Origin: an uncultured Planctomycetaceae bacterium | Lineage (GTDB): Bacteria > Planctomycetota > Planctomycetia > Planctomycetales > Planctomycetaceae | Direction of reading: 5' to 3' | Length of the DNA: 35,720 bases | Assembly (NCBI GenBank): GCA_903924405.1 | Contig: CAIYBH010000024.1 | Span: 1-35,720 of the forward strand | Shown: positions 19,266 to 27,731 of the stretch, piece by piece | Layout: each line of letters starts with the position of its first letter | Position numbering within the stretch: position 1 is the stretch's first letter | The notes under the pieces: model-generated | What the model was told of the DNA's origin: nothing | Seen by the model: the letters and a program-made list of their open reading frames with translations, nothing else | Databases searched by the model: none | Program-made: the position numbers and the translations under genes

Positions 19266-20186
19266 CTATCGCCTGGTCCAGTAAACTCGGTTCTCTTCTT
19301 CAACCAGCACATGTGCTCCGCGCAGGATTTCCGGAATCCGGCCACTCCGCGACTCCAGCCGCAGCAGAACCGCGGATTCCACTTCCTGCACCGCCAACTC
19401 GTCCCACGTCTCAAACCCATAGTCCGGTGAAGGGTCAAATACCCGCAAAGAACCGGATCTGTCAGTCCCCAGACTCACCACAGAATGCCCCGTGTTCTGA
19501 GCCGACTCGGTGCCCTGCGGACGATAAGCCGCCCGACCGTGAAACGTCAGTGACAGCACTCCCGGCGCACGCCCCGCACCAGCAAGCTCTTCCCCGGAAA
19601 GTCGCTCCACAACCACTCGCCACTCGGTGCCCGCCGTCTTCAGCATCAGCCCCCGATAAACGCCCATCCAGTGAGTCCCCTCGCGGGTGAGACACAGGTC
19701 CGTCAACTCCTTCTCGGTCGCATCAATTCCATGCAGCCGCAGCAGACTGGCCGCACACGCCGCAGAACACGTCTGCTCCGTCGTCTGAAACTCCAGAATC
19801 CGCTCAAACTCCACATTCATGCAACGCGGCGATTCGCCAATCAACGGACTCATCAGTGAATACACACTCAAACCCATCAGCCCTGCGGAAAAAATCACTC
19901 GCCGCCACATGGGTATCCCCGCTGTCGAACTGCAAACCCCGGCAAACCACGCACCCATCACCGGTAACCAGTTCCCCAGAATGATCACACCCGAATACGG
20001 CAACAACTTCACAAGGATCGGCGCATCCCACAGACACGTCAAATAAACACACATCACTCCAGTCATCAATAACGTCACCCAACGCGCCGCTCTGACTCGC
20101 CCGCCACCCTGCAGTCGCCAACCCATGCCCCACGCCAGCACACACAACGCCCCCATAATCCCAAGGCTGAGTTGCAGATCTGTCAT
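19266..20186 (-). CDS. Membrane-anchored C39-like cysteine peptidase
   Basis: A 306-residue protein with about four membrane helices in the first 115 residues (near 4-22, 35-52, 63-86, 96-113) and a papain-like C39 peptidase domain behind them. Catalytic features match the C39 pattern: oxyanion Gln134 six residues before Cys140 (QTTEQTCSAAC), Gly153 at Cys+13, His234 in GHSVVSL and Asp251 in VFDPSPDYGF. C39 peptidases normally cut double-glycine leaders and are fused to ABC exporters; here the domain is separate and membrane-tethered, beside an ABC exporter on the same strand. ATG 20186 has GGGGAAG upstream; longer frames to 20372 add residues that look non-coding. The topology of the catalytic domain is uncertain. 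Confidence 0.8.
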   Translation of the reverse strand: MTDLQLSLGIMGALCVLAWGMGWRLQGGGRVRAARWVTLLMTGVMCVYLTCLWDAPILVKLLPYSGVIILGNWLPVMGAWFAGVCSSTAGIPMWRRVIFSAGLMGLSVYSLMSPLIGESPRCMNVEFERILEFQTTEQTCSAACAASLLRLHGIDATEKELTDLCLTREGTHWMGVYRGLMLKTAGTEWRVVVERLSGEELAGAGRAPGVLSLTFHGRAAYRPQGTESAQNTGHSVVSLGTDRSGSLRVFDPSPDYGFETWDELAVQEVESAVLLRLESRSGRIPEILRGAHVLVEEENRVYWTRR

Positions 20187-20817
20187 GGTCTTCCCCGCTC
20201 GAGGTGACATCGACATTGCCAAACGTTCCGGTGGTTTCCCAATCCAGGATTTCGTCCACCACCATCCGAAAACGTTCATTGTGTTCAGATTCTGTGAATT
20301 CCCTCCGCGTGGCTCAATACCATTTCTCCCCAAACGCCCCCTAATTAACAATTCCTGAGGCGACGGCCACACTCCCGGACAGGCTCCCTCGCCACTATTC
20401 GCCGGTTTTCACTGCCTTCCATGCACACACGCTCAACAGAACACAGCCACGAACTACCTGCCTGACTGCACCGGCCAGCTCTATGCCACAGCCTGAATAC
20501 GGACGGCAACGACTCCAGCCGCCTTTCTCACCGCTCAAAACAACGCACACCGGCCCCGGGGAGGTCAAATCCCTCGCAATATGGGATCTCAGGGGTGTTT
20601 TCCGCCTGATTGCCGCTGGCTGTTCGTAAGCTGGATTCGCAGCGAAAAATGGAAATCGGAGAGATCTGCCGCGTCAGAGCAAACAGGGACTGTCTGCAGG
20701 TCTCACGCCGTCTTGCTGTTCCACACCCGCCCTGTGGTCAACCCGGAAACATAGCCGGCAAAGCATCACACAGGCCGCAGCCCCAAAGCCGCTGCGATCT
20801 CATACCCACTGCGTCCG
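20187..20817. other. Gap without supported gene
   Basis: About 630 bases separate the second ABC permease gene from the C39-like peptidase gene. A + strand frame (20610-20840) lacks any feature of a gene. On the - strand I found only a 21-codon frame just after the permease stop, without a good ribosome binding site. No repeat or terminator stands out; the peptidase promoter should lie here. Confidence 0.5.
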
Positions 20818-21975
20818 TTATCGTTCACGCAGTGCAGTGATGATGTTCAACCGAACGGCACGCACCGCAGGCAACAAGCCCCCCAGCAATCCCATCACCA
20901 GCGCCAGCAACACTCCCTGCGCCAGCACCCGGGGACCAAACCGGAAGGAAAACGTGATCTCGCTGAAGTTGTTGACCGTGCCCGTGGACAAACCGTTGAA
21001 AGGCAGAGTCGCCAGACAGCCCAGCAGGCCACCCAGCAGACACAGCACCACCGCCTCAAACAGAAACGAGGTCAGAATGGCTGTCCGCGGAAACCCCAGC
21101 GCACGCAACGTGCCGATTTCCCGAGCCCGACTGGCGACGGCCGCATACATCGTATTCGCAGCCGCAAACATGGCGCCAAAAATCAGGAACCCCGCAATGA
21201 TGTAGCCAATGTACTGAATCGCATTCGACTGATTCATCTGGTCTTCAAAATAACGCGTCTCACGCACCGCATTCAACTGAAAACGCTTGTCCTCCGCCAA
21301 TCGTTTCACCAGCGCATCGCGCTGCTCAGGGGACTCAGCCCGCAGACACACCGAACTCACCGCACCCGGCGTCTTTCGAGCCAGACTCAGATCCCGCAGG
21401 TCCGTCCAGACCTCGGACTCCGCCGCACTTCCCGCCGCTTCAAAATATCCCACAATCTCAAAAAACCTGCGGTTCACTTCCAGCTTTTCACCAATCGCCA
21501 GATTCTCAAATCGAGCCGCCATGCTGCGACTGGTAATGGCTTCAAACTTCCCCGGCTCGACGTCGCGCCCCTGCACCACTCGAAAATCCGGACGCAGCGT
21601 CCGCCCCACATCCTCCAGACCACGCACAATCAGATTCACTGTCCCGCCGTTGTTACGTCGAGGCTTTGTCAGAATCGTCACAAACTCCACCGAACACTGC
21701 GGCTGTCCATTCGCATCCCGCGCAATCCCCGGCAGCGATGCCACATCCCGAGCCACCTTCTGCTCAAGTCCACTGCTGATCTCGTCCGTCGATCCCTTCC
21801 GCAACACGATCAGGTCCAGCTCGTGTCCCGTGACCCGCAACGCGTACTGCAATCCATCCGTCAAGCCAAAGCAAAGCACCGAGGCCCACACAACCAGCCC
21901 CGTACCAATCACAGTCCGCAACGTCGTCAACCATCGCACCCGAAGGTTTCGCAGATTGTATCTGGCCGGAATCAT
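20818..21975 (-). CDS. ABC transporter permease, FtsX/MacB-like (second of two)
   Basis: A 385-residue inner-membrane permease of the FtsX/LolC/MacB type: one helix near the N-terminus (around LRTVIGTGLVVWASVLCFG), a large extracytoplasmic domain of about 200 residues, then three helices (beginning at IQYIGYIIAGFLIFGAMF, ATLPFNG region and VLLALVMGLLGGLLPA). The motif REIGTLRALGFPRTAILTSFL before the second last helix is the ATPase-coupling segment of this family. It is the last gene of an adaptor-ATPase-permease-permease set, 109 bases after the other permease, and has the same length as it, suggesting a heterodimer as in LolCE. Confidence 0.9.
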   Translation of the reverse strand: MIPARYNLRNLRVRWLTTLRTVIGTGLVVWASVLCFGLTDGLQYALRVTGHELDLIVLRKGSTDEISSGLEQKVARDVASLPGIARDANGQPQCSVEFVTILTKPRRNNGGTVNLIVRGLEDVGRTLRPDFRVVQGRDVEPGKFEAITSRSMAARFENLAIGEKLEVNRRFFEIVGYFEAAGSAAESEVWTDLRDLSLARKTPGAVSSVCLRAESPEQRDALVKRLAEDKRFQLNAVRETRYFEDQMNQSNAIQYIGYIIAGFLIFGAMFAAANTMYAAVASRAREIGTLRALGFPRTAILTSFLFEAVVLCLLGGLLGCLATLPFNGLSTGTVNNFSEITFSFRFGPRVLAQGVLLALVMGLLGGLLPAVRAVRLNIITALRER

Positions 21976-22084
21976 GTCTCTCGCCCGCCTGCTCTGTCGT
22001 CAAACTGCCTCACTGTGACACTCACACCGCCCGGCCCCGAAAACCCGGCAGATCACAGCACCACTCACCAAACAGCACACCAAC

Positions 22085-23242
22085 TCAGGCTATTCGCCGT
22101 AACCCGTTCACGACCGACATCTGCGCTGCCCGGATCGCAGGAAAGAATCCACTGCACACTCCCAGAAACACAGCCGTAATCAGTCCATAACTGACCCACG
22201 GGCCCAGCATTTCCAGCACAGTGAACGGGAAAAACTGCGGCAACAGGCGGTTCATGCCTTCCAGAAACAAACAGCCCATCCCGACGCCCAGAAAACCTCC
22301 AAGCATCGCTATCAGACACGCTTCCCCCAACACCATCACCAGAATTCGACCCCGCGAAAAACCAATCGCTTTCAATACGGCGATCTCCGTCACCCGCTCA
22401 CGCATGGCCATCGACATCGAATTGGCTGTGACCAGGGCCAGAGAAAACACGACCGCGATTCCAATATTCCGAATCAACACCTGCACGTTGCCCAGCATGT
22501 CAATAAACATCTGTGCAAAAGCCGCCTCCGTCTGGCTGCGAGTCGGTGTGTCGGAACTGCCAAACCGCTCATCCACACTGCGAATCACTTCCGGAATGTC
22601 CTGCGGCGCCTGCACCCTCGCAAAAATTGTCCCGGCGTTGTCCAGCACCGCAAAGTTCTTCTGCTTCAACCCCTCATTCAGGTAGTCCCAGTGGAAATAC
22701 AGGGAATCCGTGTTCTTCGGTGAATCAAAAATCCCGCTGATCTCCAGATCAAGGTCAAACGGGTAAATGTTGCCCTTTAAAGGGATCCGATCTCCAACCT
22801 TCCAGCCCCGACGCTCCGCTATCCGCCGATCCAGCACACACCCCTGGCGGTTCTTCTTCCACGCCTCCAGCTGCTCCGGCAAAATCGAGTACTCCGGCCA
22901 CACATCAAACAGCTTCATCGGGTCCGTGGCAAACTGTGCAAATGGCATCACCTCATCCTGATATGCCCCTCCGTACCACGAAAAGGGCACGGCCGCGACA
23001 ACCGCTTTCGTGGATCGAACATCGTCAAGAGCGGAAATGGGAAGCCGCCCACTGAACCCCTGGATGTTCATCACCACAATCCGGTTGGCCTGAGCCGCAC
23101 TGCTGCGATAGGTGTCCTGCGAGGCCAGAAAACCATACAGCACCGTCATCAGGGCCAGCGAAAACCCCACTGAAAGTACCGTCAGCAAACTGCGAATCCG
23201 GTTTCTACGCACGTTCCGCCAGATGTATATCAGCGTCTTCAT
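22085..23242 (-). CDS. ABC transporter permease, FtsX/MacB-like (first of two)
   Basis: A 385-residue permease with the same plan as its neighbour: an N-terminal helix after [18 protein letters not shown], a periplasmic domain of about 220 residues, and three C-terminal helices starting near [17 protein letters not shown]. The coupling motif is [21 protein letters not shown] 23242 was chosen over the frame start at 23332: it gives the standard positively charged N-terminus and lies 8 bases after the ATPase stop codon, indicating translational coupling. Together with the ATPase and the HlyD-like adaptor it forms a tripartite-type exporter without an outer-membrane channel in the window. Confidence 0.9.
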   Translation of the reverse strand: MKTLIYIWRNVRRNRIRSLLTVLSVGFSLALMTVLYGFLASQDTYRSSAAQANRIVVMNIQGFSGRLPISALDDVRSTKAVVAAVPFSWYGGAYQDEVMPFAQFATDPMKLFDVWPEYSILPEQLEAWKKNRQGCVLDRRIAERRGWKVGDRIPLKGNIYPFDLDLEISGIFDSPKNTDSLYFHWDYLNEGLKQKNFAVLDNAGTIFARVQAPQDIPEVIRSVDERFGSSDTPTRSQTEAAFAQMFIDMLGNVQVLIRNIGIAVVFSLALVTANSMSMAMRERVTEIAVLKAIGFSRGRILVMVLGEACLIAMLGGFLGVGMGCLFLEGMNRLLPQFFPFTVLEMLGPWVSYGLITAVFLGVCSGFFPAIRAAQMSVVNGLRRIA

Positions 23243-23249
23243 CCTGCTG

Positions 23250-23963
23250 TCACCCCTTCCTGCCCGACGATACGTCCGCCACCAGCACACCCTTCTCAAG
23301 GTGCAGTATTCGTCTCGCTCGCGCCGCCGCATTCGGATCGTGCGTGACCATCACAATCGTCTTCTGGAAGTCTGTGTTCAACCGGTGCATCAGGTCCAGA
23401 ATCTCACCCGCAGATTTCGCGTCCAGATCCCCCGTCGGCTCGTCCGCTACCAGCAACGTGGGGTCCGTTACAATCGCTCGAGCAATCGCGACGCGCTGCT
23501 CCTGACCACCCGATAACTGCCGCGGATAATGATCCATCCGGTCCGCCAGCCCCACAACCTCCAGCGCAGCCCGCACATGCTCGTCACGCTCACGTCGCGA
23601 CAATGATGTCAGCGTCAGAGGCAACTCCACGTTCTCATAGGCCGTCAACACAGGAATCAGATTGTACATCTGAAAGATGAAGCCCACATAACGCGATCGC
23701 CATTTGGCGAGCTCACCCTCGGACGATCGACCCAGATTCTGACCACACACAATCACCTCACCCGATGTCGGACGGTCCAGTCCCGCAATCAGGTTCAGCA
23801 GAGTCGTCTTGCCGGACCCCGAAGGACCCATCAGCGCCAGATAGTCTCCCTCTTCCAACTGCAGATTCATCCCGCTCAACACCGGAATCGTCAGCTTGTC
23901 CCGACGAAATTCCTTGCTGACATCACGGACGATAACAATAGGATTCCCCGACTTCTCAGTCAC
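23250..23963 (-). CDS. ABC transporter ATP-binding protein, MacB/LolD type
   Basis: A 237-residue ATPase that energises the two adjacent permeases. Motifs: Walker [14 protein letters not shown]-loop in [18 protein letters not shown] (the wording typical of the LolD/MacB class), signature [14 protein letters not shown], Walker [13 protein letters not shown] and the switch His in VTHDPNAA. Size matches single-domain LolD-like subunits. It lies between the adaptor gene (190 bases upstream) and the first permease (8 bases downstream), all on the - strand. Class members export lipoproteins, macrolides or peptides; the sequence cannot decide which. Confidence 0.95.
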   Translation of the reverse strand: MTEKSGNPIVIVRDVSKEFRRDKLTIPVLSGMNLQLEEGDYLALMGPSGSGKTTLLNLIAGLDRPTSGEVIVCGQNLGRSSEGELAKWRSRYVGFIFQMYNLIPVLTAYENVELPLTLTSLSRRERDEHVRAALEVVGLADRMDHYPRQLSGGQEQRVAIARAIVTDPTLLVADEPTGDLDAKSAGEILDLMHRLNTDFQKTIVMVTHDPNAAARARRILHLEKGVLVADVSSGRKG

Positions 23964-24152
23964 TGACTCACTCCTGCCAGGCCACTTTGTTGCGGTTTCA
24001 CAACCACCGGATTCCCCGCCGAATTTCTCACCAGACAGATTCCCTCGGACCGCGATGACACTTCCTGATCACTCATACGCCCCGCGGAAACAAACGACAA
24101 CCCCACGAACACCGTCCGGTCAACTCACTGCCGAGGCCACCCCCACCGGGGT

Positions 24153-25445
24153 TCACTGCGCCGTCCGGACCGCCATACCGTCGCGAAAGTCCTGCGGTGC
24201 ACTCACGACCACCTTCTCACCACCCTGCAATCCCAACGTCACTTCCGTGCGGTCTTCCTTCTTCTCACCCAGTTGCACCACCACCCGACGCAGTCGATCC
24301 TCCGCAGCAACGATCCACACATAACTCTCGGAACCCGCCTGCTGTATCGCGTCATTCGGACAGAACACCCGCGCAACTTCCGACTCTGCACTTTCCTTCA
24401 CCTCGTCCGACAGGAAGTACACCGTGCAACTCATCTCCGGGAACAACCTCGCGTCCGCGTCCTCAAGGGCAACTCGGACCTTCACCGTCGCACGCGCCCG
24501 ATCTCCCATCGGGATTATCTTGCGTACCGTGCCCCGATACCGACGCCCGGGCACAGCGTCCACCGCCACTTCCGCAGTCTGCCCCTGAATGACCCGACTG
24601 ATGAAGTCTTCCTTCACGTCACAGTCCACTTCCAGATGCTCAAGATCCGCCAGTGTGACCACAGATCCACGCCCGGAAGCCTCGCCCATGCCACCAGGCA
24701 TGATCGATTCTCCCAATTCCGCATCCCGCGAAATCACCGTTCCCGCAAACGGCGCCCGCACAAACATATTCTCTCGCAATTGCTTCGCTTCCTGCACCCG
24801 CGCTTCGGCCAGTTGCAATGCCGCTTCCAGGGACAAGCGCCGAGCAATCGCGGCGTCGTGCTCAAACTTCTCCGTGTCAAACTCCGCCGCCGTCATCGTC
24901 TTAGCCGCCAATGACTTTTCTGCTCGCTGAAAATCACGCAGAGCCCGCTGGATTTCCACATCCTGCTCCTGCAACTCACTGCGGCATCGCGCTGCCGACG
25001 CTTCCGCGGCCGCCAGTGATGCATCCAGATCGGCATGCTCCAGAATGGCCAGCACGTCATTGGCCGAAACCTGTGACCCCTCTTCCACAAGCACGGCCTC
25101 AATCCGACCCGTCGCCCGCGATCCAATCCGCGCTTGCTGCCGCGATTCCAGATACCCCGTGGCAACCACCGTCGCGTCGGCCGACCGTCCAGTCTCCAGA
25201 CTCACTGTCGCCGTCCGCACCTCCGGTTTCGCACGCACAGCTTCCATCAACCGGTCCGCGTCCGGAATCCAGCCACGCTGAGTCCCCAGGACAAAGACGC
25301 CGCCAACCAGCAGCACAGGGATCACGAACCACAACAACCATCGCAGCAGTCGCATGAACACCGATGGCCGACTGACGGGCTGATCCCGACGGATCCGCAG
25401 TTTCGACAAAGAATCCGCTGAGGCACTGGTCCCACTATCCGCCAT
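24153..25445 (-). CDS. HlyD/MacA-like periplasmic adaptor protein
   Basis: A 430-residue membrane-fusion protein with a cytoplasmic N-terminal tail of about 35 residues, a single anchor helix (LLRWLLWFVIPVLLVGGVF), and a periplasmic part. The lipoyl-like halves are visible as ATGYLESRQQARIGSRATGR with VEEGSQVSANDVLAILEH, and FVRAPFAGTVISRDAELGE. Between them lies an Ala/Glu/Arg-rich helical hairpin of about 90 residues. The beta-barrel part follows. It heads the exporter gene set and should link the inner-membrane permeases to an outer-envelope channel, which is not in the window. Export cargo is unknown. Confidence 0.9.
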   Translation of the reverse strand: MADSGTSASADSLSKLRIRRDQPVSRPSVFMRLLRWLLWFVIPVLLVGGVFVLGTQRGWIPDADRLMEAVRAKPEVRTATVSLETGRSADATVVATGYLESRQQARIGSRATGRIEAVLVEEGSQVSANDVLAILEHADLDASLAAAEASAARCRSELQEQDVEIQRALRDFQRAEKSLAAKTMTAAEFDTEKFEHDAAIARRLSLEAALQLAEARVQEAKQLRENMFVRAPFAGTVISRDAELGESIMPGGMGEASGRGSVVTLADLEHLEVDCDVKEDFISRVIQGQTAEVAVDAVPGRRYRGTVRKIIPMGDRARATVKVRVALEDADARLFPEMSCTVYFLSDEVKESAESEVARVFCPNDAIQQAGSESYVWIVAAEDRLRRVVVQLGEKKEDRTEVTLGLQGGEKVVVSAPQDFRDGMAVRTAQ

Positions 25446-25624
25446 AGTTCACCTGCGAGAGATCCTGCAGCCACAATCCACCGTCTGCGATTTCACCCCA
25501 CCAGCAATCGGACAGTTACGCTGTCACCAACAAACCTTGTCAACGTGCATCACCTGCAACCACCGAACCCAGATTCGGCACCCGCGATCGTCGTCCCTGC
25601 AACTCTCACATTCCCTGACATTCC

Positions 25625-26929
25625 TCACACACGCACGACCACCGCACTGGCCTGACCCATCCGCGTAACACTCGTTTTCAGAAACACACCGTTGGCCGCC
25701 TTTGCAGATTCCCCAAACACGACGTTCAACGGCGCTTCACCGTCAGCCGTGGTGTAGTTCAGCGTCCGCGGAATCAGTCCTTCCTGCAATGCAAGGAGCG
25801 ACGCTGCCAGTTCAATCAGCGATGAACCACTGCCCGCACTGCCCGTGTAACTCTTAATCGCCGTCACAGGAACTTTATCCGCTGCCGAACCCAGCAGTCG
25901 ACGCAACCCCGTGGCCTCAAATCGATCCCGCTGCAGATGACCGGATCCACACGCATTGATGTGCCCCAGGTCCGCTGCCGAAATCCCCGCACGGTCCAGT
26001 GCCGCCTGACCTGCCAACTGAATGGCGGTCGCTTCGTCCGCAACACCGTCACGTCCCGATACCGAACTGGCTCCACAACCCAGAATCGTCCCAAGGATCT
26101 TTGCCCCGCGCGATTCCGCGTGCTCACGAGATTCCAGGATCAGACTGCAGGCCGCCTCTGCCAGCGCCTCGCCCCGACGATCCCGGTCAAACGGCCGCAA
26201 CCGCTGCTCCGCAGGACCATCCGCAAGCACATCCATCCTCGCGAAATGACAGGCCTTCACGGTGTGCATCCGAGTCCCCGTGACGCCCGCCACCATCACG
26301 TCCGCCCGATTCCGACGAATCGCGTTGCACGCCTCACCAATCACCAATCCACCAGACGCCTCGTCGTGCGTGATCGAGTTGTTCGGGCCATGTGCTTCCA
26401 GAGCAATCCCGATGTGACAGCCCGGCATGTTCGGCAGGTACTTCAGCAGCCACAGCGGCTCAAGGCCACCCATGCCCACTTCACCCCACTGGTCGTAATC
26501 AAAGGCCAGATTGCCAGTCCGGTTGGTCCGACATCGCATCGCCCCGTCCTGCAGAACATCCGGCGGACTGGACATCAGATTCGCGCCAAAATCACAGCCA
26601 ATCCGGTCCGGAGCCACACTGCCGTTCTTCAACCCCGCATCTTCCATCGCCTGCAACGCCGACGCGACCCCCATCTGGATCTCGCGACACATCACTTTCA
26701 GGCTCTTCCGCAGACTCTTCAAATGCTCCTTCTTCGCCGTTTCGTCGTTAAAGTCGCTCACTTCACCGACAATACAACCCGGCGCCGCAACCCACGAATT
26801 CAGCTGCACAGGCTTCAACCCGCACCGCCCTTCCGTGATCCCGGACCAGAACGAAGACCGACCAATTCCAATCGGCGAAATGATGCCCAAACCCGTTATG
26901 ACAACATCACGCGGTGATTCAACGGCCAT
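25625..26929 (-). CDS. Ketosynthase-fold protein with catalytic triad lost
   Basis: A 434-residue protein with the fold of FabF-type beta-ketoacyl-ACP synthases: VVITGLGIISPIG at the start, GPNNSI before the active-site turn, ADVMVAG, RPFDRDRRGEALAEAA, and an IKSYTG segment near the end. All three catalytic residues are replaced. The Cys turn (TACxSG) reads HDEASG, putting Glu where the nucleophile belongs; NAHG reads NACG; and TGH after the conserved Lys reads TGS. It cannot perform normal Claisen condensation. It could act as a chain-length-factor-like partner or have another role, but no active partner or acyl carrier protein is nearby. ATG 26929 has GAGGTG 9 bases upstream; the GTG at 26938 is too close to it. 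The adaptor gene follows 180 bases downstream on the same strand. Confidence 0.85.
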   Translation of the reverse strand: MAVESPRDVVITGLGIISPIGIGRSSFWSGITEGRCGLKPVQLNSWVAAPGCIVGEVSDFNDETAKKEHLKSLRKSLKVMCREIQMGVASALQAMEDAGLKNGSVAPDRIGCDFGANLMSSPPDVLQDGAMRCRTNRTGNLAFDYDQWGEVGMGGLEPLWLLKYLPNMPGCHIGIALEAHGPNNSITHDEASGGLVIGEACNAIRRNRADVMVAGVTGTRMHTVKACHFARMDVLADGPAEQRLRPFDRDRRGEALAEAACSLILESREHAESRGAKILGTILGCGASSVSGRDGVADEATAIQLAGQAALDRAGISAADLGHINACGSGHLQRDRFEATGLRRLLGSAADKVPVTAIKSYTGSAGSGSSLIELAASLLALQEGLIPRTLNYTTADGEAPLNVVFGESAKAANGVFLKTSVTRMGQASAVVVRV

Positions 26930-27519
26930 GAAAAACACTCACCTCAACACAAAGCCCAGATAATGCCAGCCGACGGAGCTCTTTCCGCAGCCGAAGTTTC
27001 ACTCCACTCTCTCTGCTCATCACCCAGCAACACCGCCCCGTACGACGCTTCACCGCGCCGCCAGCACTCAGCACCGCTGAATCAACTTCCACAGAAAGTC
27101 TTCCGTCTCGCCATCAGCCCACGTCACACAACACCTGCCAACCCACCAGACAGTGGACCAGCCGTTGCCACACCAACGCGGCTCACCCGCTTCGGAAAGG
27201 AACCACACCGTCATCCGGACCAGTGTTTTCCAGCCCCGTATTTTAACACGTTGCACCGGGCATTACTGCGCTGCCCGTGGAATTTGGTAAAAGTGATTCC
27301 GATCACGGCGGATTTTCTGGCCTTCCCCAAATCACAGTCACCGCCTGCCAATCAACCGCTTCTCATCGGTTTTCCCGACACCGCCATGCCCTAAATACCT
27401 GCAAATTCTCATTTTACGCCGCATTCAGCGTCGGAAAAACCGTTTATGACCCCGCCACTCCCTCACCAAAGACCAAACCAAACCCCTCCACAAAACCATT
27501 TCCCGGAATCCCCTCCCTT
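26930..27519. other. Gene-free C-rich gap
   Basis: Between the ketosynthase-like gene and the palindrome pair there is no convincing gene. ORFs on both strands are short and lack motifs. On the + strand C and A far exceed G and T up to about 27240. The promoter of the - strand ketosynthase-like gene should lie at its left end. Confidence 0.5.
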
Positions 27520-27597
27520 CAGAAAAAGGGGTCAGGCACCAATAGCCAAATGGCCCGAAGGGTGCTCCGCACCATTCGTTCCTGACCCCTTTTTCTG
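27520..27597. repeat. REP-like palindrome with perfect 17-bp arms
   Basis: CAGAAAAAGGGGTCAGG (27520-27536) is matched exactly by its inverse at 27581-27597. The 44-base interior holds its own hairpin, GGTGC-TCC-GCACC (27561-27573), and the small palindrome GCCAAATGGC. Both ends of each strand carry CCCCTTTTTCTG, so it could also terminate transcription leaving fmt. Size and design resemble REP/REPIN or short MITE elements that are mobilised by RAYT transposases; none is in the window. Confidence 0.75.
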
Positions 27598-27623
27598 ACC
27601 CACGTTTCCCGGATTGCGATTGA

Positions 27624-27701
27624 ATACTAACCCGAAGCGCTAGCGAGGAACCAATCCCATTGTGACTCGCGAACCTCCTCGCTTGCGCTGCGGGTGAGTA
27701 T
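27624..27701. repeat. Second REP-like palindrome with 26-bp arms
   Basis: Arms at 27624-27649 and 27676-27701 are inverse copies matching at 23 of 26 positions; the core is CCCGAAGCGCTAGCGAGG on one side and CCTCGCTTGCGCTGCGGG on the other. The loop is 26 bases. It lies 27 bases after the first palindrome and 31 bases from the fmt stop codon. The sequence is unrelated to the first element, although both are about 78 bases long. Confidence 0.75.
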
Positions 27702-27731
27702 GGAAGATCAGAAAAAAGAACCCACAAACCA

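Noticed and set aside
20755..20822. 21-codon - strand frame just after the permease stop, considered as an exporter substrate
   Set aside because: It has no double-glycine leader and no clear ribosome binding site; chance occurrence is likely.
20610..20840. 76-codon frame in the gap before the C39-like gene
   Set aside because: No motif, no ribosome binding site, and it overlaps the end of the permease gene in antisense.
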